This document shows positions 46,153 through 59,620 of a stretch of 64,000 bases of DNA, piece by piece. The stretch's first letter is position 1. Every line of letters begins with the position of its first letter. The translations under genes and the position numbers were made by a program. The notes under the pieces are model-generated. The model was not told where the DNA came from and did no database searches. It saw nothing but the letters and a program-made list of their open reading frames with translations. Source of the stretch: Mesocentrotus franciscanus (Eukaryota; Echinodermata; Echinoidea; Camarodonta; Strongylocentrotidae); contig CP137671.1 of assembly GCA_037976565.1 (NCBI GenBank), positions 25,186,197 through 25,250,196 of the forward strand, written 5' to 3'.

Positions 46153-48700
46153 TAGGTGGTCTGTCAACGACAGACTACCTATTGATTTCGTCAGAATTTT
46201 CTTTCTTTATTATTTTCTTCCACTTTTTTTGTGTAAACGTTTACTCGAAATCGACATGGTCAATTTCCTTCAATTTCTGTCAGTCATCAGGCCCTATAAT
46301 ATCAAGTTCAAGTAACCTTCTCAAGGTCATGGAGTCATCGTGACGTCATCCAGGCGCCATTTTGTGATATTTTCTGAAAATCACAAACGATCATAACTTC
46401 ATAACAGAAAGTCATTTCTCATTCATATTTACCATGATCAAGGTCAATATCCGTCCGGTCAATTTCAGGTCAATAAACGCGCGCGCGCGTACGTCCTCGC
46501 GTCAGTGCGCGCGCAAATTTAAAAATGCTCAAAATCGTTTCAAATTCATTTTGCATACGTTTCAGGTCATTTTAAGCATTTCGCAAAAATACGCGAAAAC
46601 GCGAATTTTCGCGCGTTTTCGTTCGTGACGGCCGAACGAAAAATAATTCCTCCTAGTTTTTTTTTGACATGATATTCCTCATTTTTTTCCGAACAATTTG
46701 ATACCATGTTTATCTTTTTATGACCATTAATAACGGAATGAGCGTCCGTTCAAGAAACATGTCCGTGCGCGCGAGCTCTTGTAATACATAGCATATATGG
46801 GCAAAAACATGCCTATACAAAATCCATTATAGCTCTTTGGGATGCACCGGGACCCTCAATTTTTTTCATATTTGGATAGATTATGAGTCGGAGATATGAT
46901 TTCAGGTCTCATTTGGCCATTATATATATCGTGACATCATCATAATGGCCTCCAAACTCAAAATTTCAATTTGCATATTATGACGTCAGCATATGTATGG
47001 AAAATTGATTGTATCTCTGTAAATATTGATTAATTTTCTTCCAAATTTGGATATGTTGTAGCTGAGACAATTCTCTACAAGATAAGTGCCCATTATTTTC
47101 ATTTTGATGACGTCATCATGGTGAAAATTTCATTTGAAGGCGACATGTCAGAATTTTCTTAATTTGCGTGTTATGTCTATGGGTGGTGAATTTCGTTCAC
47201 ATCATGAATCTACATGACATTAATCTTTGAGCACTATCTAGCTTATTTGTGCTCCTTTTTCTCCCAAATTTTGGTATGTTATAGCTGAGACTATAAGCTA
47301 TAAAAACCGTGCTTTTGTTTTTGATCAGATGTTGGGATCATGTCAAAACTTTCAATTGAAAGTTGAAATTGCGAATTCGGTAGAACTTTGCAGGAACCAT
47401 GCATTAGGTGATACGTACGTATTATTAGGTGGTCTGTCAACGACAGACTACCTATTGATTTCGTCAGAATTTTCTTTCTTTATTATTTCTTCCGTACACT
47501 TTTTTGTGTAAACGTTTACTCGAAATCGACATGGTCAATTTCCTTCGAATTTCTGTCAGTCATCAGGCCCTATAATATCAAGTTCAAGTAACCTTCTCAA
47601 GGTCATGGAGTCATCGTGACGTCATCCAGGCGCCATTTTGTGATATTTTCTGAAAATCACAAACGATCATAACTTCATAACAGAAAGTCATTTCTCATTC
47701 ATATTTACCATGATCAAGGTCAATATCCGTCCGGTCAATTTCAGGTCAATAAACGCGCGCGCGCGTACGTCCGCGCGTCAGTGCGCGCGCAAATTTAAAA
47801 ATGCTCAAAATCGTCTCAAATTCATTTTGCATACGTTTCAGGTCATTTTAAGCATTTCGCAAAAAAACGCGAAAACGCGAATTTTCGCGCGTTTTCGTTC
47901 GTGACGGCCGAACGAAAAATAATTCCTCCTAGTGCATTTTTGACATGATATTCCTCATTTTTTTCCGAACAATTTGATACCATGTTTATCTTTTTATGAC
48001 CATTAATAACGGAATGAGCGTCCGTTCAAGATACATGTCCGTGCGCGCGAGTTCTTGTAATACATAGCATATGTGGGCAAAAACATGCCTATACAAAATC
48101 CATTATAGCTCTTTGGGATGCACGGGACCCTCAATTTTTTTCATATATGGATAGATTATGAGTCGGAGATATGATTTCATGTCTCATTTGACCCTCAATT
48201 AACTCATGACGTCATCATAATGGCCTCCAAACTCAAAATTTCAATTTGCATATTATGACGTCACCATATGTATGGAAAATTGATTGTATCTCTGTAAATA
48301 TTGATTAATTTACTTCCAAACTTGGATATGTTGTAGCTGAGACAATTCTCTACAAGATAAGTGCCCATTATTTTCATTTTGATGACGTCATCATGGTGAA
48401 AATTTCATTTGAAGGCGACATGTCAGAATTTTCTTAATTTGCGTGTTATGTCTATGGGTGGTGAATTTCGTTCACATCATGAATCTACATGACATTAATC
48501 TTTGAGCACTATCTAGCTTATTTGTGCTCCTTTTTCTCCCAAATTTTGGTATGTTATAGCTGAGACTATAAGCTATAAAAACCGTGCTTTGGTTTTTGAT
48601 CAGATGTTGGGATCATGTCAAAACTTTCAATTGAAAGTTGAAATTGCGAATTCGGTAGAACTTTGCAGGAACCATGCATTAGGTGATACGTACGTATTAT
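46153..48700 (+). repeat. satellite units of type A
   Basis: The first two long units have gatttcgtcag, ttttgtgtaaacg, atcgacatggtc and tcatcgtgacgtcatcc in their first 250 bases, which sets them apart from all later units. Confidence 0.85.
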
Positions 48701-51700
48701 TAGGTGGTCTGTCAACGACAGACTACCTATTGTTTTCGTCAGAATTTTCTTTCTGTAAGAATTTTTATTTATTTCTCCCCATTTTTTGTTCCGAGGATAA
48801 CTCAAGATCGGTACGGTCAATTTCTTTCAATTTTGACACAGTCATAGGTCATTGTCATGAGACGTGACAGGAACATTTTCAAGTTCATCAAGTCTTCATG
48901 ACGTCATCCAGGCGCCATTTTGTGATATTTTCTGAAAATCACAAATGATCATAACTTCATAACGGATGATCATTTCTCATTCATATTTACCATGATCAAG
49001 GTCAATATCCGTCCGGTCAATTTCAGGTCAATAAACGCGCGCGCGCGCGTACGTCCGCGCGTCAGTGCGCGCGCAAATTTAAAAATGCTCAAAATCGTCT
49101 CAAATTCATTTTGCATACGTTTCAGGTCATTTTAAGCATTTCGCAAAAACGCGAAAACGCGAATTTTCGCGCGTTTTCGTTCGTGACGGCCGAACGAAAA
49201 ATAATTCCTCCTAGTGCATTTTTGACAGGATATTCCTCATTTTTTCCGAACAATTTGATACCATGTTTATCTTTTATGACCATTAATAACGGAATGAGCG
49301 TCCGTTCAAGATACATGTCTGTGCGCGCGAGTTCTTGTAATACATAGCATATGTGGGCAAAAACATGCCTATACAAAATCCATTATAGCTCTTTGGGATG
49401 CACGGGGACCCTCAATTTTTGTTCATATATGGATAGATTATGAGTCGGAGATATGATTTCATGTCTCATTTGACCCTCAATTAACTCATGACGTCATCAT
49501 AATGGCCTCCAAACTCAAAATTTCAATTTGCATATTATGACGTCACCATATGTATGGAAAATTGATTGTATCTCTGTAAATATTGATTAATTTACTTCCA
49601 AACTTGGATATGTTGTAGCTGAGACAATTCTCTACAAGATAAGTGCCCATTATTTTTCATTTTGATGACGTCATCATGGTGAAAATTTCATTTGAAGGCG
49701 ACATGTCAGAATTTTCTTAATTTGCGTGTTATGTCTATGGGTGGTGAATTTCGTTCACATCATGAATCTACATGACATTAATCTTTGAGCACTATCTAGC
49801 TTATTTGTGCTCCTTTTTCTCCCAAATTTTGGTATGTTATAGCTGAGACTATAAGCTATAAAAACCGTGCTTTGGGTTTTTGATCAGATGTTGGGATCAT
49901 GTCAAAACTTTCAATTGAAAGTTGAAATTGCGAATTCGGTAGAACTTTGCAGGAACCATGCATTAGGTGATCGTACGTATTATTAGGTGGTCTGTCAACG
50001 ACAGACTACCTATTGTTTTCGTCAGAATTTTCTTTCTGTAAGAATTTTTATTTATTTCTCCCCATTTTTTGTTCCGAGGATAACTCAAGATCGGTACGGT
50101 CAATTTCTTTCAATTTTGACACAGTCATAGGTCATTGTCATGAGACGTGACAGGAACATTTTCAAGGTCATCAAGTCTTCATGACGTCATCCAGGCGCCA
50201 TTTTGTGATATTTTCTGAAAATCACAAATGATCATAACTTCATAACGAATGATCATTTCTCATTCATATTTACCATGATCAAGGTCAATATCCGTCCGGT
50301 CAATTTCAGGTCAATAAACGCGCGCGCGCGTACGTCCGCGCGTCAGTGCGCGCAAATTTAAAAATGCTCAAAATCGTCTCAAATTCATTTTGCATACGTT
50401 TCAGGTCATTTTAAGCATTTCGCAAAACGCGAAAACGCGAATTTTCGCGCGTTTTCGTTCGTGACGGCCGAACGAAAATAATTCCTCCTAGTGCATTTTT
50501 GACAGGATATTCCTCATTTTTTCCGAACAATTTGATACCATGTTTATCTTTTATGACCATTAATAACGGAATGAGCGTCCGTTCAAGATACATGTCTGTG
50601 CGCGCGAGTTCTTGTAATACATAGCATATGTGGGCAAAAACATGCCTATACATAATCCATTATAGCTCTTTGGGAAGCACCGGGACCCTCAATTTTTTTT
50701 CATATATGGATAGATTATGAGTCGGAGATATGATTTCATGTCTCATTTGACCCTCAATTAACTCATGACGTCATCATAATGGCCTCCAAACTCAAAATTT
50801 CAATTTGCATATTATGACGTCACCATATGTATGGAAAATTGATTGTATCTCTGTAAATATTGATCAATTTACTTCCAAACTTGGATATGTTGTAGCTGAG
50901 ACAATTCTCTACAAGATAAGTGCCCATTATTTTTCATTTTGATGACGTCATCATGGTGAAAATTTCATTTGAAGGCGACATGTCAGAATTTTCTTAATTT
51001 GCGTGTTATGTCTATGGGTGGTGAATTTCGTTCACATCATGAATCTACATGACATTAATCTTTGAGCACTATCTAGCTTATTTGTGCTCCTTTCTCCCCA
51101 AATTTTGGTATGTTATAGCTGAGACTATCAGCTATAAAAACCGTGCTTTTGGTTTTTGATCAGATGTTGGGATCATGTCGAAATTTTCAATTGAAAGTTG
51201 AAATTGCGAATTCGGTAGAACTTTGCAGGAACCATGCATTAGGTGATACGTACGTTATTAGGTGGTCTGTCAACGACAGACTACCTATGTTTTCGTCAGA
51301 ATTTTCTTTCTGTAAGAATTTTTATTTATTTCTCCCCATTTTTTGTTCAGGATAACTCAAGATCGGTACGGTCAATTTCTTTCAATTTTGACACAGTCAT
51401 AGGTCATTGTCATGAGACGTGACAGGAACATTTTCAAGTTCATCAAGTCTTCATGACGTCATCCAGGCGCCATTTTGTGATATTTTCTGAAAATCACAAA
51501 TGATCATAACTTCATAACGGATGATCATTTCTCATTCATATTTACCATGATCAAGGTCAATATCCGTCCGGTCAATTTCAGGTCAATAAACGCGCGCGCG
51601 CGCGTACTTCCGCGCGTCAGTGCGCGCGCAAATTTAAAATGCTCAAAATCGTCTCAAATTCATTTTGCATACGTTTCAGGTCATTTTAAGCATTTCGCAA

Positions 51701-54700
51701 AAAAACGCGAAAACGCGAATTTTCGCGCGTTTTCGTTCGTGACGGCCGAACGAAAATAATTCCTCCTAGTGCATTTTTGACAGGATATTCCTCATTTTTT
51801 CCGAACAATTTGATACCATGTTTATCTTTTTATGACCATTAATAACGGAATGAGCGTCCGTTCAAGATACATGTCTGTGCGCGCGAGTTCTTGTAATACA
51901 TAGCATATGTGGGCAAAAACATGCCTATACAAAATCCATTATAGCTCTTTGGGATGCACTGGGACCCTCAATTTTTGTTCATATATGGATAGATTATGAG
52001 TCGGAGATATGATTTCATGTCTCATTTGACCCTCAATTAACTCATGACGTCATCATAATGGCCTCCAAACTCAAAATTTCAATTTGCATATTATGACGTC
52101 ACCATATGTATGGAAAATTGATTGTATCTCTGTAAATATTGATCAATTTACTTCCAAACTTGGATATGTTGTAGCTGAGACAATTCTCTACAAGATAAGT
52201 GCCCATTATTTTTCATTTTGATGACGTCATCATGGTGAAAATTTCATTTGAAGGCGACATGTCAAATTTTCTTAATTTGCGTGTTATGTCTATGGGTGGT
52301 GAATTTCGTTCACATCATGAATCTACATGACATTAATCTTTGAGCACTATCTAGCTTATTTGTGCTCCTTTTTCTCCCAAATTTTGGTATGTTATAGCTG
52401 AGACTCAAGCTATAAAAACCGTGCTTTGGGTTTTGATCAGATGTTGGGATCATGTCAAAACTTTCAATTGAAAGTTGAAATTGCGAATTCGGTAGAACTT
52501 TGCAGGAACCATGCATTTTACTTGTATTAGGTGGTCTGTCAACGACAGACTACCTATTGTTTTCGTCAGAATTTTCTTTCTGTAAGAATTTTTATTTATT
52601 TCTCCCCATTTTTGTTCCGAGGATAACTCAAGATCGGTACGGTCAATTTCTTTCAATTTTGACACAGTCATAGGTCATTGTCATGAGACGTGACAGGAAC
52701 ATTTTCAAGTTCATCAAGTCTTCATGACGTCATCCAGGCGCCATTTTGTGATATTTTCTGAAAATCACAAATGATCATAACTTCATAACGAATGATCATT
52801 TCTCATTCATATTTACCATGATCAAGGTCAATATCCGTCCGGTCAATTTCAGGTCAATAAACGCGCGCGCGCGTACGTCCGCGTCAGTGCGCGCAAATTT
52901 AAAAATGCTCAAAATCGTCTCAAATTCATTTTGCATACGTTTCAGGTCATTTTAAGCATTTCGCAAAAAAGCGAAAACGCGAATTTTCGCGCGTTTTCGT
53001 TCGTGACGGCCGAACGAAAATAATTCCTCCTAGTGCATTTTTGACAGGATATTCCTCATTTTTTCCGAACAATTTGATACCATGTTTATCTTTTATGACC
53101 ATTAATAACGGAATGAGCGTCCGTTCAAGATACATGTCTGTGCGCGCGAGTTCTTGTAATACATAGCATATGTGGGCAAAAACATGCCTATACAAAATCC
53201 ATTATAGCTCTTTGGGATGCACGGGGATCCTCAATTTTTGTTCATATATGGATAGATTATGAGTCGGAGATATGATTTCATGTCTCATTTGACCCTCAAT
53301 TAACTCATGACGTCATCATAATGGCCTCCAAACTCAAAATTTCAATTTGCATATTATGACGTCACCATATGTATGGAAAATTGATTGTATCTCTGTAAAT
53401 ATTGATTACTTCCAAACTTGGATATGTTGTAGCTGAGACAATTCTCTACAAGATAAGTGCCCATTATTTTCATTTTGATGACGTCATCATGGTGAAAATT
53501 TCATTTGAAGGCGACATGTCAGAATTTTCTTAATTTGCGTGTTATGTCTATGGGTGGTGAATTTCGTTCACATCATGAATCTACATGACATTAATCTTTG
53601 AGCACTATCTAGCTTATTTGTGCTCCTTTTTCTCCCAAATTTTGGTATGTTATAGCTGAGACTATAAGCTATAAAAACCGTGCTTTGTTTTTGATCAGAT
53701 GTCGAGATCATGTCAAAACTTTCAATTGAAAGTTGAAATTGCAAATTCTGTAGAACTTTGCAGGATTTTACGTACGTATTATTGGTGGTCTGTCAACGAC
53801 AGACTACCTATTGTTTTCGTCAGAATTTTCTTTCTGTAAGAATTTTTATTTATTTCTCCCCATTTTTTGTTCCGAGGATAACTCAAGATCGGTACGGTCA
53901 ATTTCTTTCAATTTTGACACAGTCATAGGTCATTGTCATGAGACGTGACAGGAACATTTTCAAGTTCATCAAGTCTTCATGACGTCATCCAGGCGCCATT
54001 TTGTGATATTTTCTGAAAATCACAAATGATCATAACTTCATAACGAATGATCATTTCTCATTCATATTTACCATGATCAAGGTCAATATCCGTCCGGTCA
54101 ATTTCAGGTCAATAAACGCGCGCGCGCGTACGTCCGTGCGTCAGTGCGCGCGCAAATTTAAAAATGCTCAAAATCGTCTCAAATTCATTTTGCATACGTT
54201 TCAGGTCATTTTAAGCATTTCGCAAAAGCGAAAACGCGAATTTTCGCGCGTTTTCGTTCGTGACGGCCGAACGAAAATAATTCCTCCTAGTGCATTTTTG
54301 ACAGGATATTCCTCATTTTTTCCGAACAATTTGATACCATGTTTATCTTTTATGACCATTAATAACGGAATGAGCGTCCGTTCAAGATACATGTCTGTGC
54401 GCGCGAGTTCTTGTAATACATAGCATATGTGGGCAAAAACATGCCTATACAAAATCCATTATAGCTCTTTGGGATGCACGGGGACCCTCAATTTTTGTTC
54501 ATATATGGATAGATTATGAGTCGGAGATATGATTTCATGTCTCATTTGACCCTCAATTAACTCATGACGTCATCATAATGGCCTCCAAACTCAAAATTTC
54601 AATTTGCATATTATGACGTCACCATATGTATGGAAAATTGATTGTATCTCTGTAAATATTGATCAATTTACTTCCAAACTTGGATATGTTGTAGCTGAGA

Positions 54701-57700
54701 CAATTCTCTACAAGATAAGTGCCCATTATTTTTCATTTTGATGACGTCATCATGGTGAAAATTTCATTTGAAGGCGACATGTCAGATTTTCTTAATTTGC
54801 GTGTTATGTCTATGGGTGGTGAATTTCGTTCACATCATGAATCTACATGACATTAATCTTTGAGCACTATCTAGCTTATTTGTGCTCCTTTTTCTCCCAA
54901 ATTTTGGTATGTTATAGCTGAGACTATAGCTATAAAAACCGTGCTTTGTTTTTGATCAGATGTCGAGATCAAGTCAAAATTTTCAATTGAAAGTTGAAAT
55001 TGCAAATTCTGTAGAACTTTGCAGGAACCATGCATTTGATACGTACTTATTAGGTGGTCTGTCAACGACAGACTACCTATTGTTTTCGTCAGAATTTTCT
55101 TTCTGTAAGAATTTTTATTTATTTCTCCCCATTTTTTGTTCCGAGGATAACTCAAGATCGGTACGGTCAATTTCTTTCAATTTTGACACGGTCATAGGTC
55201 ATTGTCATGAGACGTGACAGGAACATTTTCAAGGTCATCAAGTCTTCATGACGTCATCCAGGCGCCATTTTGTGATATTTTCTGAAAATCACAAATGATC
55301 ATAACTTCATAACGAATGATCATTTCTCATTCATATTTACCATGATCAAGGTCAATATCCGTCCGGTCAATTTCAGGTCAATAAACGCGCGCGCGCGTAC
55401 GTCCGCGTCAGTGCGCAAATTTAAAAATGCTCAAAATCGTCTCAAATTCATTTTGCATACGTTTCAGGTCATTTTAAGCATTTCGCAAAAACGCGAAAAC
55501 GCGAATTTTCGCGCGTTTTCGTTCGTGACGGCCGAACGAAAAATAATTCCTCCTAGTGCATTTTTGACAGGATATTCCTCATTTTTTTCCGAACAATTTG
55601 ATACCATGTTTATCTTTTATGACCATTAATAACGGAATGAGCGTCCGTTCAAGATACATGTCTGTGCGCGCGAGTTCTTGTAATACATAGCATATGTGGG
55701 CAAAAACATGCCTATACAAAATCCATTATAGCTCTTTGGGATGCACGGGGATCCTCAATTTTTGTTCATATATGGATAGATTATGAGTCGGAGATATGAT
55801 TTCATGTCTCATTTGACCCTCAATTAACTCATGACGTCATCCTAATGGCCTCCAAACTCAAAATTTCAATTTGCATATTATGACGTCACCATATGTATGG
55901 AAAATTGATTGTATCTCTGTAAATATTGATCAGTTTACTTCCAAACTTGGATATGTTGTAGCTGAGACAATTCTCTACAAGATAAGTGCCCATTATTTTT
56001 GATGACGTCATCATGGTGAAAATTTCATTTGAAGGCGACATGTCAGAGTTTTCTTAATTTGCGTGTTATGTCTATGGGTGGTGAATTTCGTTCACATCAT
56101 GAATCTACATGACATTAATCTTTGAGCACTATCTAGCTTATTTGTGCTCCTTTTTCTCCCAAATTTTGGTATGTTATAGCTGAGACTATCAGCTATAAAA
56201 ACCGTGACTGTTGTTTTTGATCAGATGTCGAGATCAAGTCAAATTTTCAATTGAAAGTTGAAATTGCAAATTTGTAGAACTTTGCAGGATTTTCCTTATT
56301 AGGTGGTCTGTCAACGACAGACTACCTATTGTTTTCGTCAGAATTTTCTTTCTGTAAAATTTTTATTTATTTCTCCCATTTTTTGTTCCGAGGATAACTC
56401 AAGATCGGTACGGTCAATTTCTTTCAATTTTGACACGGTCATAGGTCATTGTCATGAGACGTGACAGGAACATTTTCAAGTTCATCAAGTCTTCATGACG
56501 TCATCCAGGCGCCATTTTGTGATATTTTCTGAAAATCACAAATGATCATAACTTCATAACGAATGATCATTTCTCATTCATATTTACCATGATCAAGGTC
56601 AATATCCGTCCGGTCAATTTCAGGTCAATAAACGCGCGCGCGTACGTCCGTGCGTCAGTGCGCGCGCAAATTTAAAAATGCTCAAAATCGTCTCAAATTC
56701 ATTTTGCATACGTTTCAGGTCATTTTAAGCATTTCGCAAAACGCGAAAACGCGAATTTTCGCGCGTTTTCGTTCGTGACGGCCGAACGAAAAATAATTCC
56801 TCCTAGTGCATTTTTGACAGGATATTCCTCATTTTTTCCGAACAATTTGATACCATGTTTATCTTTTATGACCATTAATAACGGAATGAGCGTCCGTTCA
56901 AGATACATGTCTGTGCGCGCGAGTTCTTGTAATACATAGCATATGTGGGCAAAAACATGCCTATACAAAATCCATTATAGCTCTTTGGGATGCACGGGGA
57001 TCCTCAATTTTTGTTCATATATGGATAGATTATGAGTCGGAGATATGATTTCATGTCTCATTTGACCCTCAATTAACTCATGACGTCATCCTAATGGCCT
57101 CCAAACTCAAAATTTCAATTTGCATATTATGACGTCACCATATGTATGGAAAATTGATTGTATCTCTGTAAATATTGATCAGTTTACTTCCAAACTTGGA
57201 TATGTTGTAGCTGAGACAATTCTCTACAAGATAAGTGCCCATTATTTCATTTTGATGACGTCATCATGGTGAAAATTTCATTTGAAGGCGACATGTCAGA
57301 GTTTTCTTAATTTGCGTGTTATGTCTATGGGTGGTGAATTTCGTTCACATCATGAATCTACATGACATTAATCTTTGAGCACTATCTAGCTTATTTGTGC
57401 TCCTTTTCTCCCAAATTTTTGGTATGTTATAGCTGAGACTATCAGCTATAAAAACCGTGACTGTTGTTTTTGATCAGATGTCGAGATCAAGTCAAAATTT
57501 TCAATTGAAAGTTGAAATTGCAAATTCTGTAGAACTTTGCAGGATTTTCCTATTATTAGGTGGTCTGTCAACGACAGACTACCTATGTTTTCGTCAGAAT
57601 TTTCTTTCTGTAAGAATTTTTATTTATTTCTCCCCATTTTTGTTCCGAGGATAACTCAAGATCGGTACGGTCAATTTCTTTCAATTTTGACACGGTCATA

Positions 57701-58763
57701 GGTCATTGTCATGAGACGTGACAGGAACATTTTCAAGGTCATCAAGTCTTCATGACGTCATCCAGGCGCCATTTTGTGATATTTTCTGAAAATCACAAAT
57801 GATCATAACTTCATAACGAATGATCATTTCTCATTCATATTTACCATGATCAAGGTCAATATCCGTCCGGTCAATTTCAGGTCAATAAACGCGCGCGCGC
57901 TTACGTCCGTGCGTCAGTGCGCGCGCAAATTAAAAATGCTCAAAATCGTCTCAAATTCATTTTGCATACGTTTCAGGTCATTTTAAGCATTTCGCAAAAA
58001 ACGCGAAAACGCGAATTTTCGCGCGTTTTCGTTCGTGACGGCCGAACGAAAAATAATTCCTCCTAGTGCATTTTTGACAGGATATTCCTCATTTTTTCCG
58101 AACAATTTGATACCATGTTTATCTTTTATGACCATTAATAACGGAATGAGCGTCCGTTCAAGATACATGTCTGTGCGCGCGAGTTCTTGTAATACATAGC
58201 ATATGTGGGCAAAAACATGCCTATACAAAATCCATTATAGCTCTTTGGGATGCACGGGGATCCTCAATTTTTGTTCATATATGGATAGATTATGAGTCGG
58301 AGATATGATTTCATGTCTCATTTGACCCTCAATTAACTCATGACGTCATCCTAATGGCCTCCAAACTCAAAATTTCAATTTGCATATTATGACGTCACCA
58401 TATGTATGGAAAATTGATTGTATCTCTGTAAATATTGATCAGTTTACTTCCAAACTTGGATATGTTGTAGCTGAGACAATTCTCTACAAGATAAGTGCCC
58501 ATTATTTTTCATTTGATGACGTCATCATGGTGAAAATTTCATTTGAAGGCGACATGTCAGATTTTCTTAATTTGCGTGTTATGTCTATGGGTGGTGAATT
58601 TCGTTCACATCATGAATCTACATGACATTAATCTTTGAGCACTATCTAGCTTATTTGTGCTCCTTTTTCTCCCAAATTTTTGGTATGTTATAGCTGAGAC
58701 TATCAGCTATAAAAACCGTGACTTTGTTTTTGATCAGATGTCGAATCAAGTCGAAATTTTCAA
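48701..58763 (+). repeat. satellite units of type B
   Basis: Eight units carry ctgtaagaatttttatttat, gaggataactcaagatcgg and gagacgtgacaggaac in the first 250 bases. The rest of the unit is nearly the same as type A. Confidence 0.85.
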
Positions 58764-59263
58764 NNNNNNNNNNNNNNNNNNNNNNNNNNNNNNNNNNNNN
58801 NNNNNNNNNNNNNNNNNNNNNNNNNNNNNNNNNNNNNNNNNNNNNNNNNNNNNNNNNNNNNNNNNNNNNNNNNNNNNNNNNNNNNNNNNNNNNNNNNNNN
58901 NNNNNNNNNNNNNNNNNNNNNNNNNNNNNNNNNNNNNNNNNNNNNNNNNNNNNNNNNNNNNNNNNNNNNNNNNNNNNNNNNNNNNNNNNNNNNNNNNNNN
59001 NNNNNNNNNNNNNNNNNNNNNNNNNNNNNNNNNNNNNNNNNNNNNNNNNNNNNNNNNNNNNNNNNNNNNNNNNNNNNNNNNNNNNNNNNNNNNNNNNNNN
59101 NNNNNNNNNNNNNNNNNNNNNNNNNNNNNNNNNNNNNNNNNNNNNNNNNNNNNNNNNNNNNNNNNNNNNNNNNNNNNNNNNNNNNNNNNNNNNNNNNNNN
59201 NNNNNNNNNNNNNNNNNNNNNNNNNNNNNNNNNNNNNNNNNNNNNNNNNNNNNNNNNNNNNNN
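58764..59263. other. assembly gap, 500 N
   Basis: Exactly 500 N, a conventional placeholder. It interrupts the satellite, so the true array length is unknown. Confidence 0.99.
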
Positions 59264-59471
59264 TTTATACTTCCCTTTTAAGCCTTACTATGATTAATAC
59301 ATTTTTCGTGTTCTAACATAATAATCCTACCATTTTTTAAATGAGGAAACATCTTGTTTATGTTTTAGGCCGTTTATAATTAATAAAGTTCATGCACTTT
59401 TTATAGTCACATTATTTGTAATTCAGTTCTCGAGCTGCGATGATGATTATTGAATAAATACTATTATAATT

Positions 59472-59620
59472 ATTACTATTATTATTATTATTATTATTAT
59501 TATTATGAGAAGAAAGATACAGAGATAGAGAGATAGAGAGGAGGGTGAGTGGAAGAGAAAAGAAGAAAGAACAAGCAGAGAGAGAGAGAGAGATGGGGGC
59601 AGAGAGACAGAGAGACTGAC
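59472..59620. repeat. (ATT)n then GA-rich tract
   Basis: About 11 ATT triplets are followed by GA repeats and CA repeats. It aligns with the GA/CA stretch at 37860-37945. Confidence 0.9.

Larger units (their letters stand above)
46153..58763 (+). repeat. satellite array, ten 1.25-1.28-kb units
   Basis: Units start at 46153, 47426, 48701, 49984, 51259, 52528, 53783, 55051, 56300 and 57557, giving periods of 1273, 1275, 1283, 1275, 1269, 1255, 1268, 1249 and 1257. The last unit is cut by the assembly gap. Each unit holds, in order, the hairpin, a tgacgtcatccaggcgcc segment, an alternating-CG tract, an acatagcatatgtgggc segment, and three related segments with gacgtca and agctgagac words. The open frames that recur within units change frame between copies and are not coding. 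Confidence 0.95.

Noticed and set aside
49122..49376. Recurrent minus-strand open frame in satellite units (starts MYRHVFAHICYVL)
   Set aside because: It recurs only because the DNA repeats. The downstream part switches frame with A-run length between copies, several units break it, and there is no recognisable domain.
54073..54423. Plus-strand open frame in satellite units (starts MIKVNIRPVNF)
   Set aside because: It includes the variable CG tract and changes frame between units; no sign of selection on the protein.
58657..59316. Open frames spanning the N run
   Set aside because: They consist mainly of unknown residues across the assembly gap.
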